A stretch of DNA of 64,000 nt from JAAZLS01 sp964463285. GTDB lineage: Bacteria; Bacillota; Dethiobacteria; DTU022. Under the pieces are notes generated by a model that saw nothing but the letters and a program-made list of their open reading frames with translations, was not told the origin of the DNA and ran no database searches. The DNA lies in contig CAYXBB010000004.1 in NCBI GenBank assembly GCA_964463285.1, positions 1 to 64,000 on the forward strand. The letters are read 5' to 3'. This document shows positions 8,592-16,960 of this stretch, piece after piece. Positions within the stretch are counted from its first letter, which is position 1; every line of letters begins with the position of its first letter. The position numbers were made by a program, and so were the translations under genes.

Positions 8592-10886
8592 TCAACTCCT
8601 ATTGTTTTTTAAATGATTGTAAAGCCTTTCGCTGCTAATTGGCAATTCAAAAATCCGTTTACCGGTTGCATTATAGATTGCATTGCCTATGGCCGCTGAA
8701 GTCGGCACCAACCCGGGTTCACCGATGCCCTTAGCGCCAAATGGGCCATTAGGATTATTGTCTTCTATCAGAAACACTTCCATTGGTGGAAGATCAGCTG
8801 CAGCCCATATCTTATAATCCTGCAAATTTGGGTTTTGAACCCTGCCCTTATCATATATTAGTTGCTCTGTTAAAGCATACCCCAGTCCTTGGGCTATCGA
8901 CCCTTCAATTTGCCCTTCAGCCATAAGAGGATTAATTGTTTTACCGGTATCATGGGCCGCAACAACCTTAAGAACCTTTACCTTCCCAGTATAGGTATCT
9001 ACCTCCACTTCTGCTGTCTGGCAAGCAAAAGTAAAAGCAATTATATGATCACCATATCCTTTATCCAGACTGACCTTGGGTGCCACAGGATCATTATACC
9101 GGCCCTTTCCTGAAAGAGGATAACCGAGTTTCTGCACGGCATAATCGGCTACTTCGCCAAAAGTAACCTGCTTATCGGGATTATTGCTGGCCCAAACCTT
9201 ACCTTCCTGAATTTGTATATCTTCGGGGACAACCCCGAACAATTTTGCCGCTGCTTCCTCAACCTCTTTGCGGGCATCGGCGGCAGCAGCCAATGCTGCA
9301 TTGCCGCAAATAAAAGAAGTACGGCTTCCCCAGGCCCCCAAATCATATGGGGTGATAGTGGTGTCATCAGTAATCACTTCAATTTGATCTGGTAGTACTC
9401 CAAGGGCCTCAGCCACTATTTGGGCCATAGATGTTAGCGCCCCCTGCCCAATCTCAACCGCCGGGGTAATGAGGGTAACTACTCCATCCTCCGATATTTT
9501 TATAAAACTATCGGTCGCAGCATAGCCATAAAACCGACTGCCACTGCCGGTGTGCACCATCACTGCTGAACCAATCCCCCGATAAACTCCCTTGGCAATT
9601 TCTTTAGGGTAACAATTCCATTTCTCATCCCAATTTATAGCTTCCGCCGATTTATTTATACATTCCTTAAGAGCGCAACTGGTAACATGAGCACCAGATT
9701 TTGTTCGATCTCCCGGCATATTGGCATTAAGTAGCCGCATTTTAATCGGATCCATCCCTATTTTGGCTGCTATCGTATCAATTTGCGATTCTCCTGCAAA
9801 GGACACCTGGGCGTTGCCGAAGCCACGAAAGGCCGTGCCGGATTGCTTGTTAGTATAAACACCATATCCTTCATATTTAACGTGGGGTATGTTATAAAGC
9901 ACGGAAAACATGACGCCAGCAATGTTCAATGTTGCAGGTCCTTTATCAATGTAGGCTCCGTTGTCAACAACAATCCTAGCATGCCTGGCCACAAGCCTCC
10001 CTTCTTTAGTAACCCCGGTTTTAAGATAAATAACATAAGGATGGCGACTTTTAGCAGTTTTAAATTCTTCTTCCCGAGTATTCACAATCTTTACCGGTCG
10101 CTTAGTTAACCGGGAAAGTATAGCAGCAATAGGATATTTCATGTCTGTTACCAACCGTGCACCGAAGGCGCCTCCTGTAGGTGTACGAATAACACGAATA
10201 TCCCTTTCCGGAATTTCTAGAATCCGGGACATTTCCTGCCGCACAGTATGAGGGGCCTGCAAAGGAGCCCATAGAATCAATTTTCCGGTACTGCTCCAGG
10301 AAGCAATACAGCCCAGGGTTTCCATACAACAATGAACTGCCTTGCTGGTAACGTAGCGGTCCTCAAATATATAATCGCTTTGAGCAAAACCCTGTTCTAC
10401 ATTGCCAAATTCTTTGTGCAATTCAAAGGCCATGTTAGAATTCTTGTCATCGTGAATCAATGGGGAACCGTCTTCCATTGCTTCTTCCGGATCCTCTACT
10501 GCAGGAAGAACCTGATAATCCACTTTGATCAATTTGATTGCTTTCTCTGCCGTCTCCAGATCATCTGCGGCAACCGCGGCTACTTCATCTCCTTCATAAC
10601 GCACTTTATCGGAACACAATGGTAACTTATCGGCCAGATCTTTGATAAAGCTAAATTTAATGTTCGGTGTATCCTCAGCGGTTATAACCGTTCTTACCCC
10701 GGGAAACTTTATTGCATCACTTATATCAATATTTAAAATCCTAGCATGAGCATGAGGGCTGCGTAATATTTTACCCCATAGCATACCCGGCATTTTCAAA
10801 TCGTTTAAATATTTCGTCTCCCCAGTAACCTTAGATACCGCATCCAGACGCGGCACGGGTTGTCCAAACACCTTGAATTCGCCCAT
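8592..10886 (-). CDS. Molybdenum hydroxylase large (Moco-binding) subunit, xanthine dehydrogenase family
   Basis: A 764-residue catalytic subunit of the xanthine oxidase family, which hydroxylates N-heterocycles or aldehydes with water-derived oxygen. Cofactor-binding stretches include GGAFGARL (near residue 238), FRGFGNAQ and EIGQGALTSM. The catalytic glutamate is in GIGEPG (E723). The ATG has GGGAGGG upstream and begins one base after the stop of the 2Fe-2S subunit gene. With the FeS and FAD subunits upstream, it makes a complete three-subunit enzyme. Active-site residues that set substrate choice cannot be assigned reliably by reading. A heterocyclic substrate fits the neighbouring PreA-like, UbiD and M29 genes. 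Confidence 0.93.
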   Translation of the reverse strand: MGEFKVFGQPVPRLDAVSKVTGETKYLNDLKMPGMLWGKILRSPHAHARILNIDISDAIKFPGVRTVITAEDTPNIKFSFIKDLADKLPLCSDKVRYEGDEVAAVAADDLETAEKAIKLIKVDYQVLPAVEDPEEAMEDGSPLIHDDKNSNMAFELHKEFGNVEQGFAQSDYIFEDRYVTSKAVHCCMETLGCIASWSSTGKLILWAPLQAPHTVRQEMSRILEIPERDIRVIRTPTGGAFGARLVTDMKYPIAAILSRLTKRPVKIVNTREEEFKTAKSRHPYVIYLKTGVTKEGRLVARHARIVVDNGAYIDKGPATLNIAGVMFSVLYNIPHVKYEGYGVYTNKQSGTAFRGFGNAQVSFAGESQIDTIAAKIGMDPIKMRLLNANMPGDRTKSGAHVTSCALKECINKSAEAINWDEKWNCYPKEIAKGVYRGIGSAVMVHTGSGSRFYGYAATDSFIKISEDGVVTLITPAVEIGQGALTSMAQIVAEALGVLPDQIEVITDDTTITPYDLGAWGSRTSFICGNAALAAAADARKEVEEAAAKLFGVVPEDIQIQEGKVWASNNPDKQVTFGEVADYAVQKLGYPLSGKGRYNDPVAPKVSLDKGYGDHIIAFTFACQTAEVEVDTYTGKVKVLKVVAAHDTGKTINPLMAEGQIEGSIAQGLGYALTEQLIYDKGRVQNPNLQDYKIWAAADLPPMEVFLIEDNNPNGPFGAKGIGEPGLVPTSAAIGNAIYNATGKRIFELPISSERLYNHLKNNRS

Positions 10887-10887
10887 T

Positions 10888-11394
10888 TTACTGCCCTCCC
10901 TTTGATTCGCCGGCTGCTGTAGTTACGGCCTCAATAATTTTTGTGTATCCGGTACAGCGACATAGATTTCCTGAAATAGCTTTGCGAATTTCTTTTTCAC
11001 TAGGGCTAGGGTTTTTATCCAATAGCGCTTTAGAGGCAATTACCATACCCGGAGTGCAAAAACCACACTGAATAGCCCCCTTCTCGACAAAGGCTTTTTG
11101 AATGGAGTGCATTCCGTGCGCTGAAAACAACCCTTCCACGGTAGTAATTTCTTTTCCATCAGCTTCCACGGCTAGTACCAGGCATGAGTTTACTGTTTCC
11201 CCATCCATGATTACAGTACAAGCTCCACAATCCCCGGTGCCACAGCCTTCTTTCGTTCCAGTCAGATTCAATTTTTCCCTTAAGACTTCCAACAGGGTTT
11301 CTTTATTTTTAATCGTAAGCTTATATGTGGATCCATTAACAATAATTGTAATCCCCTTGCTGAATTTTCCATCAAATTGCTGTGCGTCTGCCAT
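10888..11394 (-). CDS. Molybdenum hydroxylase small subunit with two 2Fe-2S clusters
   Basis: A 168-residue iron-sulfur subunit that passes electrons between the molybdenum site and FAD. The plant-type cluster motif is GCGTGDCGACTV near residue 55, and the second, four-helix cluster has QCGFCTPGM and NLCRCTGY. It has a short N-terminal extension before the ferredoxin fold. A GGAGGGAG site precedes the ATG, and the gene is flanked within a few bases by the FAD and Mo subunit genes. Identity is secure; only the enzyme's substrate is open. Confidence 0.94.
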   Translation of the reverse strand: MADAQQFDGKFSKGITIIVNGSTYKLTIKNKETLLEVLREKLNLTGTKEGCGTGDCGACTVIMDGETVNSCLVLAVEADGKEITTVEGLFSAHGMHSIQKAFVEKGAIQCGFCTPGMVIASKALLDKNPSPSEKEIRKAISGNLCRCTGYTKIIEAVTTAAGESKGGQ

Positions 11395-11400
11395 TTAAAT

Positions 11401-12267
11401 TTATCTCCCTCCTGCCCTGCTCAAGGCCCTTTCTAAAGCCCGTTTTGTAAGTTCAAAAACCATCGCAACCCTATATTGAGCACTAGCTCTCTGGTCATTA
11501 ATGGGTCGGGCTTCGCCGACTGCCAATTCAGCCGCTTCTTTAAAAGTCTCCGGAGAAGGATACTTTCCTATTAAATATTGCTCCGCTTTTTTGGCTCTAA
11601 ACGGCTTTTCGGCAACCGCGCCCAAGGCAATTCTGGAGTTTCGGCAAATCCCCTCCTTCACCGATAAATAGGCAGCCACACCTATAATTGCAAGATCTTT
11701 TTCCGTGCGGGAATGTTTCAAATAAACAGTGCCTACCCCTGCAGGGATGGGAGGTAAAACTAAGCAACTCAATATTTCTCCCTCTTTGAGTTGAGTCAAC
11801 CCTGGTCCGATAAAAAAATCCTTAAAGGAGATTTCCCTATATCCGGACAAACTTTCTACCCCGGCTCTAGCCTCATATACCAATAAGGGGGGGGCAGTAT
11901 CTGCCGAGGGGGAAGCATGACACAGGTTCCCTCCAACAGTAGCTCTATGACGCACTGCCGGGGTAGCCATTTGGGTCACTGCCTCCCAAAAAGCAGGATA
12001 GCGTTCCATTATTATGTTGCTGTTTTCTAAGGATTCTAGTGTGGCGCAAGCTCCAATAACAAGGCCTTTCTTTTGCTGTTGAATAAAATCTAATTGTAAA
12101 CCCTTCAGATCAACAACCATTTTAGGTGTAACACTGCCGTTTTTGAGGCCTAGAATAAGATCCGTTCCGCCTGCTAACACTTTACATTTATTCTCCGGCT
12201 GTTGTAAAATATTAAACAATTCTTTTTTGTCGACGGGCTTACAGTAGGAAAAATCATGCAAAATCAT
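11401..12267 (-). CDS. Molybdenum hydroxylase FAD-binding (medium) subunit
   Basis: A 288-residue subunit of the CoxM/XdhB type, which holds FAD and hands electrons to an acceptor. FAD-binding motifs are AGGTDL near residue 36 and TVGGNLCHASPSADTAP near 110. The usual C-terminal CO-dehydrogenase flavoprotein domain follows. The ATG follows GGGAGGAAG. The gene order FAD, FeS, Mo is tight and clearly one unit. Confidence 0.92.
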   Translation of the reverse strand: MILHDFSYCKPVDKKELFNILQQPENKCKVLAGGTDLILGLKNGSVTPKMVVDLKGLQLDFIQQQKKGLVIGACATLESLENSNIIMERYPAFWEAVTQMATPAVRHRATVGGNLCHASPSADTAPPLLVYEARAGVESLSGYREISFKDFFIGPGLTQLKEGEILSCLVLPPIPAGVGTVYLKHSRTEKDLAIIGVAAYLSVKEGICRNSRIALGAVAEKPFRAKKAEQYLIGKYPSPETFKEAAELAVGEARPINDQRASAQYRVAMVFELTKRALERALSRAGGR

Positions 12268-12351
12268 GGTTGCTCTTCCTCCCTACCAGTTAATCGCATC
12301 CGATGCAGTTCCACAACCCATATTTAAAATAAACTATTTATAAACAATTAT

Positions 12352-12723
12352 TTATCCAGCTCCCATTTGAGATGTCGGCGGATATTCAGGCGAAGAAAAA
12401 ACAAACACCATAACTAAATCACCCTCACCGGTGTTATGAACCCCGTGTGGAACACCGGCAGGAATGTAAAGCGCCTCCCCTTCCTTATACTCATAGGTTT
12501 CATTCCCTACCGCCAAGCATCCCTTTCCCAGCAGGATATAGCACATCTCCTCTTCTTCATGAATCATCTGTTCAGTACTTGAACCCGGCTTAAATGTAGA
12601 AACACCGAGCATTGACTTGGCCGAGCCGGCAGTATCACTGGTAACCATTTGTAGACTCCAACTACCACCTTGTAAATCTACTTTTTTGCCTTCACCTTTT
12701 GGGATAACCTTTATTTCTGCCAT
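12352..12723 (-). CDS. Small cupin-domain protein
   Basis: A 123-residue single-domain cupin. The first motif is around EEEEMCYILLGKGCLAVG and the second around YIPAGVPHGVHN, giving possible metal-binding histidines and glutamate. GGGAG lies before the ATG. Cupins of this size act as isomerases, lyases, dioxygenases or small-molecule sensors, so the fold is clear but the function is not. It lies between the M29-like gene and the molybdenum hydroxylase, probably in the same transcript. Confidence 0.82.
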   Translation of the reverse strand: MAEIKVIPKGEGKKVDLQGGSWSLQMVTSDTAGSAKSMLGVSTFKPGSSTEQMIHEEEEMCYILLGKGCLAVGNETYEYKEGEALYIPAGVPHGVHNTGEGDLVMVFVFSSPEYPPTSQMGAG

Positions 12724-12780
12724 GAAACCACTCCCTTAAAATCTAGATCATTTTACCCATTTCCATTCAAAGAGACTATT

Positions 12781-13785
12781 TCATATAGCCAACTCGCCCC
12801 TTGAAATAATTACTCTCCCGTCTACTTCTACCGTAACATCCCTAATACTACCATCGAGGTGCAAACTGCATTTGTTTTGGCCGCCGGGGTAACAGTTCGC
12901 ATTATCGCCTAGCGCAAAATGGCACGTACCCATAAGTCCTTTTTCAGAAGGTGTCCCGTACTCTTCTTTGTGACTGGTACCTATAGCAAATTCACCAACT
13001 ACTAATGCAGAAGGGCCGACAGTATCAACAACTTTCCGTAATTTCTGCGCAGCCTCTCCCCCGCTGATTTCTACTGCTTTCCCCTCCCGAATGACCCATT
13101 TAATTGGTTCCGGCAAGGTCTCCGGGACACCCACCCCCAGCATAATTCCATCGACCACAATTACCCCTTCGGTTTTATCTTCTACTGCAGCATAGGCTAC
13201 TTCACCCCAAAGGGGTATAGGTCCCATCATTACGCCTTTTTCTTTAACCGGCACTACCTGCAATGCTGGACGGCCTTCAATATTAACTTTCACATCTGTT
13301 CCCCGAGGGGTTGTAACCCGAACCCATTTCGCTCCTTCCATGGCCCGGGTTATTTTGGCCGTTCTCTCCATAATCAGATCAATATCATCGGTAGTTAAAT
13401 CCCATCGGTCCATACCCTCTTCAATGGAAACTACCCGCGCATTATTGGCAACAGCATCTTTAACAGGGCTAACATGCGCAAAGCGATTTGCCCACTCCAG
13501 CACTGTTTTTATTATGATTACATCAGAAGAGCGCATGGCCTCTGCCAAATTAGAAGGAGGTTCCATTGGTATATCCATGGAAGCCATGCAGGCTGTCACC
13601 TGTGGCGTAATATCCGCCAATACCGGAAATGTACCACGAGCGTAAGCTAAACCGGCAAGAACCTGTGACTCAAGACGGTGTTCTTCATCGGCTATTATAA
13701 GCACCTTTTCCCCACTTTGTACCTGTAAACAATGATCGATTATTAATGAAGCACCCTTGATTAAGGTAGTTGTTGATTGCACCAC
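12781..13785 (-). CDS. M29 aminopeptidase-fold metalloprotein, similar to 2,5-dihydroxypyridine dioxygenase (NicX)
   Basis: About 334 residues with the late motifs of the M29/NicX fold: VVGEFAIGTS, then GTCHFALGDN, then CSLHLDGSIRD, supplying likely metal ligands (Glu, His, His/Asp). In NicX these positions bind iron for O2-dependent opening of 2,5-dihydroxypyridine; in M29 peptidases they bind two metals. The first GTG in the frame (13791) overlaps the GGGAAGG site, so the GTG at 13785, five bases after it, is preferred. The neighbours favour a role in heterocycle breakdown rather than peptide cleavage, but an O2-using reaction would be odd in an apparent anaerobe. Function unassigned. Confidence 0.75.
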   Translation of the reverse strand: MVQSTTTLIKGASLIIDHCLQVQSGEKVLIIADEEHRLESQVLAGLAYARGTFPVLADITPQVTACMASMDIPMEPPSNLAEAMRSSDVIIIKTVLEWANRFAHVSPVKDAVANNARVVSIEEGMDRWDLTTDDIDLIMERTAKITRAMEGAKWVRVTTPRGTDVKVNIEGRPALQVVPVKEKGVMMGPIPLWGEVAYAAVEDKTEGVIVVDGIMLGVGVPETLPEPIKWVIREGKAVEISGGEAAQKLRKVVDTVGPSALVVGEFAIGTSHKEEYGTPSEKGLMGTCHFALGDNANCYPGGQNKCSLHLDGSIRDVTVEVDGRVIISRGELAI

Positions 13786-13893
13786 ATTCACCTTCCCTTT
13801 TGTTTTTTATTTATAAAGATCTACCGTATTCCGCTATAAACTTTAAAATCACCCAACTACAAAACAGCCTGCTATATTCTTATCGATTTGTTT

Positions 13894-15321
13894 TTATAAT
13901 AGACCCAGGTCGTACAAAGCCCAATTGCCCCTTACCTTTTCCATATCCTCCTGCGGAGGCATAGCAATTTGTGGATACTCAAACTTTTTGGTTGCATCGA
14001 TAAATACCTTTGAAGAAAGTCTTCTTTGGTCCCAGAGAGGAACATCCATGGGTGAAGTTGAGGGATCCAGAAGCAGTGAAGATGTGCCCGAAATTGTATA
14101 AATATCCTTGGCAGGATCAACCCGCCAGCTTAAAATCCATTCGCGGATAAAAGGATCCCGAATATCCACATCATCATCTGTAACTACAATCCACTTAGCA
14201 AAAGCAGGATGGTGGGTCCAGGCAGCGGATAGGACCTGCTTAGAATGACCCGGGTACATGGTTTTCATTGATATCCACAAGATAGCATAACTGCTTCCCG
14301 ATTCCGGGAGATGAATGTCTTTAATACCGGTTAATTTAAGATCTTTTACCAGATGTTTGTACACGTTGGCTTCTTCGGGTATTTGCCGGAGCAAACTACT
14401 TTCACTGGGAGGCATTTGACTGTGTAGAGCCTGGTAAATTGGGTCTTTGCGATGGGTAATACACTTGATTTCAAAAACAGGTAACTCATAAGGACCACCC
14501 ATGTAACCCGTATACTCGCCAAAAGGTCCTTCCCATTCAATATAATGGGGTGCAATTTCTCCTTCTAGAATGAGCTCGGCTGTTGCCGGAACTATCAAAT
14601 CTACCGTTTTTGCCTTAACCAAATCAAGGGGCTCCCCCCTCAGGGCTCCAGCTACTTCCAATTCGTCAACCCCATACATGGCTTTTCCTCCCGCAGCCAT
14701 TAGTATGGTGGGCTCCACACCGAGGGCTACACAAACCGGCATTGGTGTGTCCATCTTCTCCCACATCTTATAATGGATAGCACCATGCTGGCTTGGCAAA
14801 TCCCACAGTACCCCTGTGCGATTTTTATCTTTTACCTCCATCCGGTAAATACCTACATTTTGAATACCTGTTTCCGGGTCCTTTGTAATCATGCAGGGAG
14901 CAGTAATATACGGGTTTGGATCTTTTCCCCTGGTCCAGGTGGGAATAGGAAAAGATTTTAAATCTATAGCCCCACCTTCAAAAACTGTTTCCTGGCAAGG
15001 AGCATTTTTGATCACGTTACCCTTCAAAGGGTTGGCCAAGGCATTACTCCATTTTTCAATAATACTTTCATGATCACCTGGCACTTGCAGGGCAGTGGCA
15101 TAAACATCTCTTGAAGCAGCAATAGTACCTACTACAACTGGTATGTCATAACCTTTAACGTTTCTAAACCCCAAGGCATGACGCTTCGCTGGGGGTCGTT
15201 GCGAAATCACTCTGGCAATAGCACTGATTTCCCAGTCTTTGTCAACTTCCTTATCCACCCATTTGATTAATCCTTTTTCACCTAATACTTCCAAGTAGTC
15301 ACGCAAGTCTTTGTAGGCCAT
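13894..15321 (-). CDS. UbiD-family decarboxylase (prenylated-FMN dependent)
   Basis: A 475-residue member of the UbiD family, which reversibly (de)carboxylates aromatic and unsaturated acids using prenylated FMN. IYRMEVKDKNRTGV lies in the cofactor region, and EGPFGEYTGYMGG (near residue 262) carries the conserved glutamates of the active site. The ATG has GGAGG upstream. No UbiX flavin prenyltransferase is present in the window, so it must be encoded elsewhere. It lies 31 bases after the PreA-like gene and is probably co-transcribed with it. It likely removes or adds a ring carboxylate. Confidence 0.92.
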   Translation of the reverse strand: MAYKDLRDYLEVLGEKGLIKWVDKEVDKDWEISAIARVISQRPPAKRHALGFRNVKGYDIPVVVGTIAASRDVYATALQVPGDHESIIEKWSNALANPLKGNVIKNAPCQETVFEGGAIDLKSFPIPTWTRGKDPNPYITAPCMITKDPETGIQNVGIYRMEVKDKNRTGVLWDLPSQHGAIHYKMWEKMDTPMPVCVALGVEPTILMAAGGKAMYGVDELEVAGALRGEPLDLVKAKTVDLIVPATAELILEGEIAPHYIEWEGPFGEYTGYMGGPYELPVFEIKCITHRKDPIYQALHSQMPPSESSLLRQIPEEANVYKHLVKDLKLTGIKDIHLPESGSSYAILWISMKTMYPGHSKQVLSAAWTHHPAFAKWIVVTDDDVDIRDPFIREWILSWRVDPAKDIYTISGTSSLLLDPSTSPMDVPLWDQRRLSSKVFIDATKKFEYPQIAMPPQEDMEKVRGNWALYDLGLL

Positions 15322-15352
15322 GAATACCCTCCGTTTGAAAAAAATATTCTTG

Positions 15353-16576
15353 TTATTTGGGTCTAAGCACCTCTACAGGCTTTCGTGTTTTAACATCAAC
15401 CAACGAGATCGCTTCCTTTGGGCAGAGGAAATAGCAGACCCCACAGCCATAGCATTCATCCGGCCGGGCTACAAAAGGCAAATCATCTTCTCTTGTCTGT
15501 ATAACCATACAGTGCCCAATGCGGGTGCAAATTCCACAGCGGTTACATTTGTCTTCATCAATTTCGGGAATCAAATCAAGATATTTTACTTGATCAGGAG
15601 TAACTAGGTATTTCAATGCTTTCCCTCGAAAATCCTCCAGCGTATTATAATTCATCCGATCCATATATTTTTCAATGTTTTTCCGAAAATCCTTAAGTAC
15701 CTGGAATCCTTTTAAGTAAATAATAGTGCAGAAAGTAAGTGCCTTGGCTCCATACATGAGCATATCCACACAATGCGACCAATGTGCCAGCCCCCCGCCT
15801 CCCGCTATGTGTAAATCCGGGCTACGCATTGCCATTTGAGCTACATGGCGGTACGCTAGGGGGCGAATCCACGGACCGCAAAGTCCGGCAAAAGACTGAT
15901 TTAAAGAATTTGGATATATGGGTTTGCCATCCTGGTAAATGTCAACACTTGGAAGTGACTGAGGGCAGTTAATGGCTGATACAGCAGCAGCACCCCCTTT
16001 TGCGCATTCCTGGGCAACTATTGCTGTCTGAGCTTCAGGAGTCATCTTTGGCATAACCGGGATTTTGACCGCTTCAACAACAGTTTTTGTCACCTCTCTG
16101 GCCAACGCGGGATTTTGCCCAAGGGCTGCCCCCAATTCGGGAGGCGCATCTATATTCATCTGTTTAGCCATCAGCCCCACGTTCGGACATGACATGTTCA
16201 TTTCTATCATATCGGCCCCTGCTTCTTCCAGCATTTTGGCCAGCTTGGCCCAACCATCTAAATCTTCGCCCGGTCCCATCATGTTGGCTATTATTTTAAG
16301 TTTTGTTTGTTTTTTGCACTCGTCAATTAGCCTTTGGGCTTGCTCCACATCTAATCTATCCCCGGAGGGTGAAAAAAACGCCGCTTTTTTTTCCACGATA
16401 TGATATGGTTTAGCATAAAAAGGAACCTTCAAAAAACACAATTTGGTTGATACAGCAGCAGCTCCGTGCTTTTCAGCAATCTTTATTTTTTCTACAGTGT
16501 TTGTTAGCTCCGAAGAGGCAATAATAAAGGGGTTTTCCAATTCCAATCCTGCAAAATTCAAACTTAAATCGGCCAT
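15353..16576 (-). CDS. PreA-like dihydroorotate/dihydropyrimidine dehydrogenase with C-terminal ferredoxin domain
   Basis: About 407 residues: an FMN-binding TIM barrel of the dihydroorotate/dihydropyrimidine dehydrogenase family, then two 4Fe-4S motifs. Barrel markers are MNMSCPN (near residue 128), INCPQSLPS and LCGPWIRPLAYRHV, the last resembling the PreA segment. The cluster motifs are CNRCGICTRIGHC, with an unusual five-residue last spacing, and the regular CYGCGVCYFLCP. PreA enzymes reduce pyrimidine rings. No PreT flavoprotein partner is adjacent, so ferredoxin may feed it directly. The ATG at 16576 lies 11 bases after AGGAG and is preferred to a GTG overlapping that site. It is the first gene after a sigma-54 promoter, with a leader of about 48 bases. 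Confidence 0.85.
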   Translation of the reverse strand: MADLSLNFAGLELENPFIIASSELTNTVEKIKIAEKHGAAAVSTKLCFLKVPFYAKPYHIVEKKAAFFSPSGDRLDVEQAQRLIDECKKQTKLKIIANMMGPGEDLDGWAKLAKMLEEAGADMIEMNMSCPNVGLMAKQMNIDAPPELGAALGQNPALAREVTKTVVEAVKIPVMPKMTPEAQTAIVAQECAKGGAAAVSAINCPQSLPSVDIYQDGKPIYPNSLNQSFAGLCGPWIRPLAYRHVAQMAMRSPDLHIAGGGGLAHWSHCVDMLMYGAKALTFCTIIYLKGFQVLKDFRKNIEKYMDRMNYNTLEDFRGKALKYLVTPDQVKYLDLIPEIDEDKCNRCGICTRIGHCMVIQTREDDLPFVARPDECYGCGVCYFLCPKEAISLVDVKTRKPVEVLRPK

Positions 16577-16633
16577 GAATATCATCACTCCTATTAAGAA
16601 TTGCTTTTTTTTGCCTACTAACTTATATTTATA

Positions 16634-16649
16634 AGCAATTTTGATGCCA
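16634..16649 (-). promoter_or_regulatory. Sigma-54 (-24/-12) promoter for the catabolic operon
   Basis: The minus strand reads TGGCATCAAAATTGCT, with invariant GG and GC ten bases apart. It lies about 58 bases before the ATG of the PreA-like gene, an ideal distance. A 5-6-5 palindrome (AGCAT...ATGCT, 16654-16669) abuts it upstream. Confidence 0.8.
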
Positions 16650-16767
16650 ATTGAGCATGCCCGTATGCTTCAAATATGCAGACTATCTTTAGAAATCAGA
16701 TCATTACCCCTTTATTACTGTAATCCAAATAGTAGTTTTTGGCATTCCCTGTCTGGATCTTAAATAC

Positions 16768-16804
16768 TGTGCATTAGCGCACAATATGTAGCATCACTGC
16801 ACAC
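16768..16804. promoter_or_regulatory. Candidate enhancer site between divergent sigma-54 promoters
   Basis: A 37-base element with TGTGCA and TGCACA arms at its ends and a second internal palindrome TGTGC-N6-GCACA (16768-16783). It resembles the 7247-7283 element in length, ends and several internal positions. It lies 118 bases from the minus promoter and 140 bases from the plus promoter, within the usual range for enhancer-binding proteins acting in both directions. Confidence 0.6.
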
Positions 16805-16944
16805 TCGACCTATGGCCGGTATTCCAAAGTAACCTTCTTTATAGCGCCCCACTACAAGAACCTGAGCTAATGTGATGGGAACCTTCATGTTGGATTAATC
16901 AAGTAAATTCCCCCTGAAAATAATATCCCCTGCAGCTTACAGCC

Positions 16945-16960
16945 TGGCACTTTTATTGCA
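16945..16960 (+). promoter_or_regulatory. Sigma-54 (-24/-12) promoter facing the transhydrogenase operon
   Basis: The plus strand reads TGGCACTTTTATTGCA, matching TGGCAC-N5-TTGCA exactly. It faces pntAA, whose ATG is 375 bases downstream, and diverges from the promoter at 16634-16649. Confidence 0.75.
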
